Shown: positions 29,712 to 38,953 of the stretch, piece by piece | Layout of the letters: each line of letters opens with the position of its first letter | Numbering within the stretch: the first letter of the stretch is position 1 | NCBI RefSeq assembly: GCF_001305575.3 | Contig: NZ_CP012373.2 | Location: forward strand, 248,001-312,000 | DNA length: 64,000 bases | Reading direction: 5' to 3' | Source: Beggiatoa leptomitoformis | GTDB lineage: Bacteria; Pseudomonadota; Gammaproteobacteria; Beggiatoales; Beggiatoaceae | The notes under the pieces: model-generated | What the model saw: the letters and a program-made list of their open reading frames with translations, nothing else | The model's database searches: none | What the model was told of the DNA's origin: nothing | Position numbers and translations under genes: made by a program

Positions 29712-30562
29712 GAGCGTGTCATCAAATAGTAAAAAGTGTTATATTATAAATATATACCCAGATATCGCCAAGGATAAAACAATGAGTCGTCGCTATGCCT
29801 TAACCGATGAACAATGGTCAAAACTAGAACCGCTACTCCCTGGACGTAAAGGACATGTCGGGATGACGGCTAAAGATAACCGCTTGTTTATTGATGCTGT
29901 TCTATTCCGTTATCGCAGTGGCATTCCTTGGCGCGACCTCCCCGAACGCTTTGGTGATTTCCGTGTCGTCCATACCCGCTTCAGTCGTTGGTCTAAAAAA
30001 GGTGTCTGGGAACGTGTTTTCAAGATACTAAGTGCCGATGCCGATAATGAATATGCCATGATAGACAGCACAATAGTTAGAGCGCATCAACATAGTAGTG
30101 GTGGTGGTGCAGATGAAGCCATTGGACGTAGCGCAGGGGGTTTAAGTACCAAGATTAACTCCGTTGTTGACGCACTGGGCAATCCGACCCTTTTTTTTTG
30201 ACTGCGGGACAGGCAAGCGACCTTGAAGGGGCTGATGCTCTTATTCCTCAGATAAAGGCAAACGCTTTATTGGCTGATAAGGCTTATGATGCTGATGAAC
30301 GGGTTAGAGATGTTTTAAAACAGAAAAGCATAGAACCTGTGATTCCGTTCAGGAAAAATCGTTTAAATCCACCTGATTATGATAAAGCTCTTTATAAGGC
30401 ACGTTATTTAATCGAGCATTTCTTCGGTAAATTAAAGCAATACCGCGCCATAGCTACACGATATGATAAACGCGCTAGGAATTTCTTAAGTGGGGTTTAT
30501 TTGGCTTCTACCTTGATTCTTTTGGCTTGAACCTTTAACCCTTCTTATTTGATGACAGGCTC
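29712..30562 (+). mobile_element. IS5-family (IS427-like) insertion sequence
   Basis: An 851-base element with imperfect terminal inverted repeats (GAGCGTGTCATCAAATA on the left, complement GAGCCTGTCATCAAATA on the right) and a TA target duplication at 29710-29711 and 30563-30564. It carries one transposase read through a frameshift. It sits 10 bases upstream of the HisA-like start, between that gene and the PIN-DegT gene. Confidence 0.9.
29782..30530 (+). CDS. IS5-family transposase made by -1 frameshift
   Basis: Frame 1 runs from ATG 29782 (after an AAGGA site) to a stop at 30199-30201; frame 2 continues to 30530. They join at a run of nine T residues (30191-30199): a -1 slip gives NPTLFFLTAGQASDLEGAD, the normal family sequence. 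The DDE residues are visible: AMIDSTIVRAHQHS, LLADKAYDAD, and EHFFGKLKQYRAI. The N-terminal RRYALTDEQWSKLEPLLPG is the helix-turn-helix region typical of the IS427 group. It appears intact and potentially active. Confidence 0.9.
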
Positions 30563-30614
30563 TAGCGTGTGTCCCTTTAACCATCCATATTTGTTATTTG
30601 ATGATATGTTTTTG

Positions 30615-32135
30615 TTATCCACCCCGTTTTTTCGTGGCCTGTTTCACCTCATCAATAATTCTATCTTGCGTTTCTTCACTTAAATAAGGATGTAAAGGCA
30701 GGCTTAATACTTTATCAGCAACGGTTTCAGCCATTGGAAATTGTCCTTTGGTTAAACCTAAGTGTGCAAAGACGGGTTGAAGATGTAATGGTGGATAATA
30801 ATGGATTTTACTGGGAATACCTTGTTTTTGTAGTTCTTTTTGTAACACTTCCCGTTGTAATACTTGAATTACATACGGGCTATAAACGCTAGTATTTTGT
30901 GGTCTTACAAGTGGTGTTTTAACACAGCCTTTTAATCCTGCGGTAAGAGCTGCGCCGATTCGAATACGGGCTTGCACTTCTTCCGTCAAAATTTCCAGTT
31001 TTGCTAATAAAATAGAGGCTTGCAATACATCTATTCGCCCATTAATTCCGATGCGGGTGTGATAATAACGTTTTTCTTGTCCATGTCGGATTAATTGGCG
31101 TAAACGTTCAGCAAGTACATCATCATTGGTAAAACAAGCCCCTGCATCGCCATAAGCACTGAGTGATTGATTAACAAAAAAACTGGTGCAGGCAAGGGTT
31201 GATAAATTACCCGAGCGTTTACCGCGATACGTCGCGCCAAAACTTTGTAACCCATCTTCAATCACAGGCAACTTGTGACGGGTTGCAATAGCATTAATCT
31301 CATCAAAATCAGCACATTGACCATAAATATTTTGGGGAATAATCGCTTTAGTTTTTAATGTAATAGCCGATTCTAACAATGCAGGATTTAACGTATAAGT
31401 ATCGGGGTCTATATCAACAAATACAGGCTTTGCACCTAGCAGACTGATTATTTCCGCAACAGCGATAAACCCAAAAACACTGGTAATAACTTCATCATGT
31501 GGTTTGATATTTAAGGCTAAAAGTGCCGCAAGCAGCGCGTCTGTGCCACTAGCCAGTGCAATACAATGTTTTCTGCCGACATAATTGGCTAACCGTTGTT
31601 CTAATATCTCTATTTCTGCGCCACGGGTATATTGCCCATGTTTTAAAACGGCAAATAAATTTCTTTCTAACTGAGTACGAATGCGTAATTGTTGACTATC
31701 TAAACCACTGAAAGGTAAGGTTTCATCATAACCATATTCTGCTAAAATACCATAAATAAACTCATGGTCACCCCAATGTATATCAGAATGTAAGGTGGCG
31801 AAGTTTTCCTGATTTGTCCAAACAACGGTTTTTCCCGTCAACATGGCGGCATCGAGACTAATAAGTGCCTGAATTTTTTGTGGATGTTCGGGGGGAATTT
31901 CTTGCCAATGCGTTGCTAATGAAGATAATAATTGCACTCCATTGTCTAGCAAATTATGTAACGGTTGTAGATTAACCGTTTGTGGCTCTATTACGGCGAG
32001 TGAGCAGCAGGGAATCCAAAAGCGGATTGAAGTTGACGTTTTTTGCAGGCGATTAAAGCAGTGTTTAATATCATTTGCACTGGGGGACAGTAATGCAAGG
32101 ATGACATCATTGTCCAATACAATGTTTAAATTCAT
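30615..32135 (-). CDS. PIN-like domain fused to a DegT/AHBA-fold aminotransferase without the catalytic lysine
   Basis: A 506-residue protein. Residues about 1-130 look like a PIN nuclease domain (NIVLDNDVILALL with Asp8, later ISLDAAMLTGKTVVWTNQENF). Residues about 150-500 are a DegT/DnrJ/EryC1/StrS sugar-aminotransferase fold (ALASGTDALLAALLAL, DVDPDTYTLNP-like region, VIEDGLQSFGATYRGK). The PLP lysine position, normally SFFPSKxLGAYGD, reads SFFVNQSLSAYGD with Gln323, so transamination is unlikely. ATG 32135 is preceded by CAAGGT and begins the domain; the upstream open frame is ignored. No sugar-biosynthesis genes surround it. Role unknown; it could act as a binding or regulatory protein. 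Confidence 0.8.
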   Translation of the reverse strand: MNLNIVLDNDVILALLSPSANDIKHCFNRLQKTSTSIRFWIPCCSLAVIEPQTVNLQPLHNLLDNGVQLLSSLATHWQEIPPEHPQKIQALISLDAAMLTGKTVVWTNQENFATLHSDIHWGDHEFIYGILAEYGYDETLPFSGLDSQQLRIRTQLERNLFAVLKHGQYTRGAEIEILEQRLANYVGRKHCIALASGTDALLAALLALNIKPHDEVITSVFGFIAVAEIISLLGAKPVFVDIDPDTYTLNPALLESAITLKTKAIIPQNIYGQCADFDEINAIATRHKLPVIEDGLQSFGATYRGKRSGNLSTLACTSFFVNQSLSAYGDAGACFTNDDVLAERLRQLIRHGQEKRYYHTRIGINGRIDVLQASILLAKLEILTEEVQARIRIGAALTAGLKGCVKTPLVRPQNTSVYSPYVIQVLQREVLQKELQKQGIPSKIHYYPPLHLQPVFAHLGLTKGQFPMAETVADKVLSLPLHPYLSEETQDRIIDEVKQATKKRGG

Positions 32136-32261
32136 AGTTATACCTTGACTTACCGCACAAAAATAACAGGTAATATGTTTAGGGCATATTTTACTCCAAA
32201 ATATGTGGAGATACGTATTATGGTTTATAGAACTCGTTTGAAGTCTTGAGATAAAAAATAC

Positions 32262-32405
32262 GGTAGTGCCAAACAAGGAATGAAAAAAATAGTAGCTGTA
32301 ATGTGATCTTGCGATTTCTTAGCGCATGATAAAGTTTTACGAACTACTTTCTCATAACACTTACCATGAATGATGACTTCTCTTGATTACCTAGGTGCTT
32401 TGACA
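32262..32405 (-). mobile_element. Relic of an IS1-family element
   Basis: GGTAGTGCCAAA at 32262 matches the IS1 end seen twice elsewhere in this window. The minus strand then reads VRKTLSCAKKSQDHITATIFF, the C-terminal part of an IS1 InsB transposase (compare VRKTLSFSKKIENHIGATIFF in the copies at 34498 and 57290). It diverges too far to be a recent copy and has lost the rest of the element. Confidence 0.7.
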
Positions 32406-32921
32406 TGCGGAACAGTCTGGCATTTTGAGTTTTCTTCTTTAGGCAATTTCTTTTATTAATTGGTACTTGTTTTGCGTTACCGCATTTTTAACTATCACAA
32501 ATGACCTCAATATTAAAATTTATAATGCATTAAATATCTTCATTTTTTTATATTTTCAGCAATAATCTGTTTTACAAAAGTAGATAATTCCGTTTTATTC
32601 TGATCTGCTAGCTTTTTTATGATTTCATAATCATTCACTTCATTTCCTGTCCAATATAAATCAAGTCGCTTAACAGGGTTTAACGCAATATGATTGTAAT
32701 TTATAGGGTTTCCCCAATAGCATTACATACAAAGTGAGGGACTTTTTTCAGTTTTCCAATTATCACAGTGTTCACAGCTCCATGATTTTGCCCTATTACA
32801 TGAGCCACATAAGGGCATAAAATGCTCAATATCCTGCTTATCTACAATATTTCCACTAACTTCATAAGGAACTCGGTGGTCAACTTGCAAGTATCTCGCT
32901 TCAAACATGCCATTGCAGATA

Positions 32922-33799
32922 TAGCAACCGCACTATAAAAAGATTAAATAGAATTCAGTAAAAAGAGCTCATCAATAGAACAATGTTGTTGTTTACGGAG
33001 AGTCTTAGCTTGAGCCCATTTATGCTCAATAGGATTTAAATCAGGCGAATAAGGCGGTAAATATTCCAAGAGATGCCCAGCGTCTAAAATAGCCTGCTGA
33101 ATGTCGCTACGTTTATGAAAAGTGGCGTTATCCATCACAATCACAGAATTCTGAGGGAGTTTAGGAAGTAAGTCTTGGGTTATCCAAGCGAAAAAGACAT
33201 CGGAATTAATCGCCCCAGAAACTAAAGAGACGGTTAATAAACAAAAATTGAGCAAAGCCCCGATGACATTAGTGCGTCCCTTTGCATTCCAGTCTTGCGT
33301 GCCAGAGCAACGTTTGCCGATAGGTGCATAACCAAAACGGCGTGGCATATCATGAGCAAAACCACTTTCATCGATGAAAACAATTTGCCTATCGGATTGT
33401 TTATAACGGTTCATTTTGTTTTGAAAGACTTGCCGTGCTTCGGGGTTGGCTTTGGGATGTTTGAGTGTTTTTTTTACGGCTAATCCCTAGACGTTTTAAC
33501 GCATGGCGAATCCCGCCTTCCGTAATCCCAAAACGGGCCGCGCGTTCATAATGGTAAGCATCGGGATATAACGCCACATCTTGTTTTAGGGCTTCCATGT
33601 CTATTTTAGTTGGTCTGTTACGTGTCCCTTTGGCTTCCAAGACTTTGCTCCACCTGACGACGCTTGCGATGGCTATTTGAAAGCGTTTCGCTACCGCTGC
33701 TAGGGTGAGATTTTCTTCTTGTTTCACTTTTAATACTTTTTTACGGAAATCTGTTGAATAGGTCATTTCTTATTCTCTTTTTAAAATACGGTTACTATA
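32922..33799 (-). mobile_element. IS630-family insertion sequence
   Basis: An element of about 878 bases with imperfect terminal repeats (TAGCAACCGCACTATAAA on one end, complement TAGTAACCGTATTTTAAA on the other), flanked by TA as expected for IS630/Tc1-like elements. It is inserted in the HNH endonuclease gene between the codons for Tyr and Ile of GKCYICNG. It carries a transposase in two frames. Confidence 0.85.
32944..33766 (-). CDS. IS630-family transposase, two frames joined at A8
   Basis: Frame A (33766 to 33401) encodes the helix-turn-helix part (AVAKRFQIAIASVVRWSK, GITEGGIRHALKRLGISRKK). Frame B (ending 32944) encodes the DDE part (QIVFIDESGFAHDMPRR, SVIVMDNATFHK, YLPPYSPDLNPIEHKWAQAK). 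They meet at a run of eight A on the coding strand (33469-33476 region). A +1 shift, or transcripts with one A fewer, gives RKKTLKHPKANPEARQVFQ, the continuous family sequence. Many IS630 members use this kind of slippage, so the transposase may still be made. Confidence 0.85.
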
Positions 33800-33800
33800 T

Positions 33801-33963
33801 AACATTTACCCTCAGTCAAAGCATAAAGTTCTTGTTTGAATGTTTTTGAAAACACTTTTCGCCCATCAACTCAAACATGCCATTGCAGATATAACATTTA
33901 CCCTCAGTCAAAGCATAAAGTTCTTGTTTGAATGTTTTTGAAAACACTTTTCGCCCATCAACT
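33801..33963. repeat. 92-base tandem duplication next to the IS630 insertion
   Basis: Bases 33801-33871 recur at 33893-33963 without a difference I can see. The 21-22 bases at 33872-33892 (CAAACATGCCATTGCAGAT and on) recur at 32902-32923 across the IS. The original gene had one copy. The unit length, 92, is not a multiple of three, so the duplication alone would disrupt the endonuclease frame. The IS630 lies at the edge of the first unit. Confidence 0.9.
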
Positions 33964-34497
33964 CTATTTGCTTGATATTGTGTAATATCACCAAATTTAT
34001 AAGCAGCGATTGATTTACCACTACTAGATTTAACCTTAAATGTTTCTAAAGGCACTCCTGCTTCTCTGACATCTCTTGCAGCTCTTGGTGGATGGCTATA
34101 ACCATAAGTAATTTCCAAATCTTCCGTGGTAATAAAACCATGTTTCATAATATGGTTAATAACAATTTTTGCTCTTTTATTTGTTATTGATTCAATATGA
34201 ACTAAAAAAGTTTTTGGATAGTTAGCCGTTTGATTGCTCATGTGCGAAAAGTTCTGTTTGGTGGGTTTGCATTCTTGTTATTTTCTGCAAATCAATTTTT
34301 TCAAGCAATGCGGGTGAAAGATAAATCACCTCATAAGTAAATTCCTCACGGTTAAGTAACGTTGCTTGTGAAGAACGTCCTGCATAAATTTCTATTTTTT
34401 TTAGATTTAAATGCTCAGGCAGTGGACTGCCATAAGTCTTATGACCTGTTCGACCATCAAAGCTCAAAATATAAGAAATATTTTTATTATTAAGTTC

Positions 34498-35272
34498 GGT
34501 AGTGCTAAAGAGAAAGTGATATTAAAATAAGAAAACAGAAGAAAGAAGAAGAGTCCCTAAAATGCTAACCTGCCCAAGCTGTAAAGCGACACACATTGTG
34601 AAATACGGAAAAACCCGCACAGGGACACAAAACTACAAATGTCGCGAATGCGGACGACGATTTGTAGAACAACCCACCAAGAAATACATAAGCCAAGAGA
34701 CGTGGGCACAGGTGGACAAGCTATTAAAAGAAAAACTTTCACTGAGAGGAATAGCCCGTGTTACAGGAATCTCAGGCACATGGCTACAACATTATGTCAA
34801 TGGTTTGTATGCGCAACAAAGACTAGAACAAGCCGTTAAAAAAAAGGACAGTTGCGCTTAGAATGCGATGAGATGTGGTCATTTGTTGGGCAGCGTCGCC
34901 AGAAAGTGTGGGTATGGTTAGCGTTGGATAGAGACTCACGAGAGGTTGTCGGGATTGCCTTTGGGAAGCGAGATGTTGAGGGAGCGCAAGCACTCTGGAA
35001 TTCACTCCCAGCGGTATATCGGCAATGTGCAGTCTGTTACACCGACTTCTGGGAAGCGTACCAGAAAGTTCTTCCGAGTAAACGGCATCAAGCAGTAGGG
35101 AAGGAGACGGGGCTGACCAATCATATAGAGCGATTTAATAATACGTTAAGACAGCGTGTCAGTCGTTTAGTGAGGAAAACCTTATCTTTCTCCAAGAAAA
35201 TAGAAAATCACATTGGGGCTACTATTTTTTTCATTAATGATTATAACAAATCACTGCTTCTTTAGCACTACC
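34498..35272 (+). mobile_element. IS1-family insertion sequence, copy 1
   Basis: A 775-base element with terminal inverted repeats beginning GGTAGTGCTAAAGA on both ends and an 8-base target duplication TTAAGTTC (34490-34497 and 35273-35280). It interrupts the methyltransferase gene. Both insA and insB frames are open, so it is probably functional and could be the source of the copy at 57290. Confidence 0.92.
34562..35265 (+). CDS. IS1 transposase InsAB'
   Basis: InsA (34562-34861) has the zinc-binding CPSCKATHIVKYG and CRECGRRFVEQ with a helix-turn-helix. InsB (to 35265) has the DDE-type blocks CDEMWSFVGQR, LDRDSREVVG, YTDFWEAYQKVLP and HIERFNNTLRQR. They fuse by a -1 slip at a run of eight A near 34838-34846, giving KKKGQLRLECDEM. 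This is the usual way IS1 makes its active transposase. InsA alone would act as repressor. Confidence 0.9.
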
Positions 35273-36006
35273 TTAAGTTCTAACAGTGAGGTCATGAATT
35301 TATTAAATTCAATATTGCCTGCATAGTTAAAACCGCCATTCAGACCTGTCCCTTGATAAGGCGGATCCATATAGACTAAATCGTCAGTAGTTACCCTACT
35401 AAGAATATTCGTGTAATCCTCTGAAAAAATACTAACTCTATTTTTAAGTAATTGTGAGACATTTAAAATATCGTCTTTCATTACTTGAGGATTTCGTCCA
35501 AGCCGTCTTTTATCAGGACTTTGATTAAAATCACCTTGTGCATTATAACGAACAGCCGCTTTTACACATTTTGCCAATAAAAAAAGTAAATATTCGGGTT
35601 TTTTCGTTTCATTAAATTTATTTCTTATTTCATAGTAATACGCTTCTTTATTACCACCATGTTGCCCCTGCCAAATATCCTGATACAGTTTTATCATTAA
35701 ACTTGGATTATTAATAATTTGATTCAAGAGTTGTGTTAGTGGTTCATTAATATCATTAACAACAAAATTGGTTGCTTTCGAATAGAAAGCTGAGGCGATG
35801 GTAATAGCAGCAGAACCTGCAAAGGGTTCTATAAGTCGGCTAATATGGCTAGGAAAGTATTGCAAAATATGTATTGCTAGACTGCGTTTACTACCTTGAT
35901 AAGGTATCGGATGTGGTAATTTCATTTTATGCCTTTAGGTTATGGATATTTCTTATTTTAAATAATAATATCCATAAGTTATCAGAATAGTAATCGCTTT
36001 AATTTT

Positions 36007-37881
36007 TTAAGCCGACCACCTCACCTGTTGACGTTTAATATGCACCAATAATAAAGAAATCGCCGCAGGCGTAATGCCGGGAATGCGCGAGGCTTGACCG
36101 ACGCTGGTTGGGCGGTGTTGGGTGAGTTTTTGGCGGACTTCCGCAGATAAGCCTAACACCTTGCTATAGTCCAAATCAGGCGATAATTGCGCTTCCTCAT
36201 AACGACGTGAGCGGGCTATTTCGGTTTCTTGGCGTTCAATATAACCGCTATATTTCGCTTGAATTTCCACCTGTTCTGCAACTTTTTGGTCTGCAACAGC
36301 GGGCGCAAGTTGGGACAGTTGGCGCAGTTTCTCATAAGTAATTTCTGGACGGCGCAGTAAATCCATACAATTCACTTCTCGACGTAATTCCGTTCCCAGT
36401 TGTTCAGCTAATTGTGGGTCAGGACGTATCCAAATGCCTGCTAAACGTTGTTGTTCTTGAATAATGGCTTCCTGTTTTGTTTCAAAAGCTTGCCATTGTT
36501 CATCATCAATTAAGCCTAATTCGCGTCCCTTTGCAGTTAAGCGTAAATCAGCGTTATCTTCGCGTAATAACAAGCGATATTCGGCACGACTGGTGAACAT
36601 GCGGTAAGGTTCGTTAGTCCCTCGGGTAATTAAGTCATCAACTAATACGCCCATGTAGGCTTCATCACGGCGTGGTGTCCATGCGGGTTTATCTTGTACT
36701 AACAAACCTGCGTTTAAACCGGCCATTAAACCTTGTGCGGCGGCTTCTTCATAGCCTGTTGTGCCGTTAATTTGTCCTGCAAAGAATAAACCTTCTATCG
36801 CTTTGGTTTCTAAGCTGGGTTTTAAATCACGCGGGTCAAAAAAGTCGTATTCAATCGCGTAGCCTGCGCGGGTGATGTGGGCGTTTTCACAGCCTTTCAT
36901 TGAGCGCACAAGTCCGAGCTGAATATCAAACGGTAAACTGGTAGAAATTCCATTCGGATAAATTTCAAAGGTATCTAAGCCTTCAGGTTCTAAGAAAATT
37001 TGATGTGAAGATTTATCCGCAAAACGCATAATTTTGTCTTCAATCGATGGGCAATAGCGCGGGCCTACGCCTTCAATCACGCCTGTGTAAAGCGGTGAAC
37101 GGTCTAGCCCTGAACGAATAATCTCATGGGTTCTTTCATTGGTGTGCGTGATGTAACAAGGCACTTGGCGCGGATGGTGGCTAATGTCGCCCATGAAGGA
37201 AAAAACAGGGGTTGGCGTGTCGCCGTGTTGCGGGACGAGTTCGGTAAAGTTGATGCTACGGCTGTCGATACGTGGGGGCGTGCCTGTTTTTAAGCGGTCA
37301 ACGCGTAGCGGTAATTCCCGTAAACGATGAGCGAGCGCGATAGCGGGCGGGTCGCCTGCGCGTCCTGCTTGGTAATTGCTTAGGCCGATGTGGATTAAGC
37401 CTGCTAAGAATGTGCCTGCGGTGAGGATGACGCTGTGTGCGTAAAATTGAATGCCTGATTGGGTGACTGCGCCGATGACGCGGTTGTCTTCGACGATTAA
37501 GTCATCAACGGCTTGTTGAAACAGTTGTAAGTTGGTTTGGCTTTCGATGGCGCGGCGCACGGCGACTTTATACAGTTGGCGGTCGATTTGGGCGCGGGTG
37601 GCGCGGACGGCGGGGCCTTTGCTGGCGTTCAGGGTGCGGAATTGAATGCCGCTGACATCGGCGGCGCGTCCCATGATGCCCCCGAGTGCGTCGATTTCTT
37701 TGACAAGGTGTCCTTTGCCGATGCCGCCGATGGCGGGGTTGCAGGACATTGCGCCGAGGGTTTCTACATTGTGGGTGAGCAGGAGGGTTTTTGTGCCCAT
37801 ACGTGCTGCTGCGAGTGCGGCTTCTGTGCCTGCGTGTCCGCCACCAATTACGATGACATCAAAGTGCTCGGGATATTTCAT
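36007..37881 (-). CDS. mnmG: tRNA uridine-5-carboxymethylaminomethyl modification enzyme
   Basis: A 624-residue FAD protein that with MnmE modifies the wobble uridine of several tRNAs. The FAD-binding [21 protein letters not shown] is at the N-terminus, followed by [34 protein letters not shown], the [10 protein letters not shown] and YCPSIEDKI blocks, and [17 protein letters not shown]. The C-terminal helical domain ends [19 protein letters not shown]. Length is normal. The first 120 codons are clearly richer in G+C than the neighbourhood, with all frames open on the opposite strand, which is a composition effect and not a second gene. Confidence 0.95.
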   Translation of the reverse strand: MKYPEHFDVIVIGGGHAGTEAALAAARMGTKTLLLTHNVETLGAMSCNPAIGGIGKGHLVKEIDALGGIMGRAADVSGIQFRTLNASKGPAVRATRAQIDRQLYKVAVRRAIESQTNLQLFQQAVDDLIVEDNRVIGAVTQSGIQFYAHSVILTAGTFLAGLIHIGLSNYQAGRAGDPPAIALAHRLRELPLRVDRLKTGTPPRIDSRSINFTELVPQHGDTPTPVFSFMGDISHHPRQVPCYITHTNERTHEIIRSGLDRSPLYTGVIEGVGPRYCPSIEDKIMRFADKSSHQIFLEPEGLDTFEIYPNGISTSLPFDIQLGLVRSMKGCENAHITRAGYAIEYDFFDPRDLKPSLETKAIEGLFFAGQINGTTGYEEAAAQGLMAGLNAGLLVQDKPAWTPRRDEAYMGVLVDDLITRGTNEPYRMFTSRAEYRLLLREDNADLRLTAKGRELGLIDDEQWQAFETKQEAIIQEQQRLAGIWIRPDPQLAEQLGTELRREVNCMDLLRRPEITYEKLRQLSQLAPAVADQKVAEQVEIQAKYSGYIERQETEIARSRRYEEAQLSPDLDYSKVLGLSAEVRQKLTQHRPTSVGQASRIPGITPAAISLLLVHIKRQQVRWSA

Positions 37882-38008
37882 AGTGCTTAATCATCAGGGA
37901 TAAAACGCGGGTAATTTTCGGTGTTTTTTAGTATTTTAGCGTTTTGTTCTGATTTTGTCACAGGGGGGTGGGGGTTGAGGGAGCGGGGAGAGCGTAATTA
38001 TCTATTCG

Positions 38009-38032
38009 TTGGGTTAGCTGTTACTAACCCAA
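38009..38032. terminator. Hairpin between mnmG start and an unknown gene's end
   Basis: A 9-base perfect stem TTGGGTTAG / CTAACCCAA with a 6-base loop, 16 bases past the stop of the minus-strand gene ending at 38048. There is no T-tract, so it is a weak candidate for a terminator. Confidence 0.4.
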
Positions 38033-38047
38033 GCTATGCAAAAGGGG

Positions 38048-38431
38048 CTATTTAATAATACTAATTGTAAAGAATGGCAGGGTATCATCTCCCAAATGAC
38101 GTGCGCTAAAACTTATAACAGGACTTCCATCAATCGATGCACCATACCCCATAAGAAATAATACATGTTCGTAGTAAACCCTATGTTTTTTACCGTTTTC
38201 GCAGAAAATATATCCGTCAGGATTGCCCAATGAAAATGTCATTTTACATAATTCATCAACTGATAAATCACTATAAGTACCAGGTTCAGGGCTCAAATTC
38301 GGATTATCCTGTAGTTCTAATTTGTATACTCTGTCTTTTTTTTGCAGTTTTTCAAAATTAAATTGTTTATTCCATTTTCCATCAAATAATGATGTTGCTT
38401 CCACAAGTGTATCGTCAATTTTAATTTTCAT
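38048..38431 (-). CDS. Hypothetical protein, 127 residues
   Basis: A soluble-looking protein with no signal peptide or membrane segment. It starts MKIKIDDTLVEATSLFDGKW and ends in a beta-rich stretch (SPVISFSARHLGDDTLPFFTISI). I recognise no family. An AGGATATACTTCA stretch before the ATG gives a plausible ribosome site. It lies alone between mnmG and a repeat-rich zone that contains several broken genes, so it may be accessory. Confidence 0.6.
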   Translation of the reverse strand: MKIKIDDTLVEATSLFDGKWNKQFNFEKLQKKDRVYKLELQDNPNLSPEPGTYSDLSVDELCKMTFSLGNPDGYIFCENGKKHRVYYEHVLFLMGYGASIDGSPVISFSARHLGDDTLPFFTISIIK

Positions 38432-38468
38432 TGAAGTATATCCTTCCAGCCTAGAATAGTGAGCGTTT

Positions 38469-38581
38469 TCTTGTTCCCAAGCGTCGCTTGGAAATACATT
38501 TTTGGATGCGCTGCATCCTGTGTAAATCCAGACCGCAACGCGGTCAAGACAGCATTCCCAAGTGGCACTTGGGAACGAGAG
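38469..38581. repeat. GTTCCCAAG nested-hairpin element
   Basis: Outer ends TTGTTCCCAAG and CTTGGGAACGAG form an imperfect inverted repeat. Inside are three perfect small hairpins: GGATGC/GCATCC (38504-38518), GACCGC/GCGGTC (38531-38545) and CCCAAGTG/CACTTGGG (38557-38573). It has no coding capacity and resembles the element at 18588-18734 in plan, with GTTCCCAAG in place of GTTACCAAG. Confidence 0.75.
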
Positions 38582-38691
38582 GAAATATTCACACCTTGTG
38601 AACGTTTCCCAAAATTACCAAAAACTGCCTGGTAATGGGGTTCATTAAATCATGAAATACTTTGAGTTGGAAGGAGATTTGGGGATTTTTT

Positions 38692-38791
38692 TGTCTGAAC
38701 CGCAATTCACATAATTGCCATGATTAACACAATTATTAAAGATAATTATTTTGTGGTCATTGTGTAAATTGCGTGAATTGTGGTTCAGACA
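38692..38791. repeat. Palindromic repeat R1
   Basis: A 100-base element with inverted ends TGTCTGAACC / GGTTCAGACA, extending to about 19 paired bases with the CAATTCAC block. It ends exactly where the stop codon of the next minus-strand gene begins (38792). About 40 further bases before it (TTTGAGTTGGAAGG and on) are shared with R2. Confidence 0.88.
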
Positions 38792-38953
38792 TTAATCAAT
38801 CGGCTGAATGTCATATTTCTTATCATCCAATTGCTGGATATGAAATTTCTTAATTGTGCCCGCTGCTTGTGCGGCAAGATAAGCCTCTCTCAACTTTTTC
38901 ATACCTTCTATTTTCTTAGCTTTGGCTTTGGTATCTGGGTGTTTTGATTGCAT
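38792..38953 (-). CDS. Small Lys-rich protein
   Basis: A 53-residue basic, helical protein (from Met at 38953: MQSKHPDTKAKAKKIEGMKKL) with a C-terminal KKFHIQQLDDKKYDIQPID. An earlier start at 38974 gives 60 residues. It overlaps the preceding gene, which ends at 38916. No family is recognised. A partial copy of its 3' end lies at 40366-40478, so the gene has been duplicated. The small-basic-protein after a larger partner recalls toxin-antitoxin layouts, but nothing in the sequence supports that function. Confidence 0.55.
   Translation of the reverse strand: MQSKHPDTKAKAKKIEGMKKLREAYLAAQAAGTIKKFHIQQLDDKKYDIQPID

Larger units (their letters stand above)
32540..34241 (-). pseudogene. HNH restriction endonuclease, broken three times
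   Basis: The coding order from ATG 34241 is SNQTANYPKTFLVHIES, ARDVREAGVPLETF, LTEGKCYICNGMFEARYLQ, VDHRVPYEVSGN, FMPLCGSCNRAKSWSCEHC, then WGNPINYNHIALNPVKRLD to a stop at 32540-32542. These are the HNH core and zinc cysteines of type II restriction enzymes. Three lesions are visible: a 92-base tandem duplication (33801-33892) that shifts the frame, an IS630-family insertion (32922-33799) inside the duplicated junction, and an in-frame TAA at 32723-32725. The start overlaps the end of the methyltransferase gene by 20 bases, so the two were a restriction-modification operon. Confidence 0.88.
34222..35925 (-). pseudogene. Dam-type adenine DNA methyltransferase, interrupted by IS1
   Basis: The N-terminal part from ATG 35925 has PYQGSKRSLAIHIL (AdoMet site), LIEPFAGSAAI, and the catalytic VYMDPPYQGTG. 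After LLEL the reading is cut by an IS1 element (34498-35272). Past it, the frame resumes as NNKNISYILSFDGRTGHKTYGS, PEHLNLKKIEIYAGRSSQATLL to a stop at 34222. Joining the two sides at one copy of the TTAAGTTC target site restores a continuous Dam/DpnM-type sequence of about 310 residues. The endonuclease gene overlaps its end. Loss of both genes explains how the cell survives without the modification. Confidence 0.9.

Noticed and set aside
30615-32276. A longer version of the PIN-DegT protein starting at 32276
   Set aside because: The extra 47 residues show no domain features, run toward the IS1 relic, and ATG 32135 has a ribosome site and starts the PIN domain.
37537-37903. Long open frames on the plus strand opposite the start of mnmG
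   Set aside because: They mirror a GC-rich stretch of a well-conserved gene; the encoded sequences have no family features and no ribosome sites.
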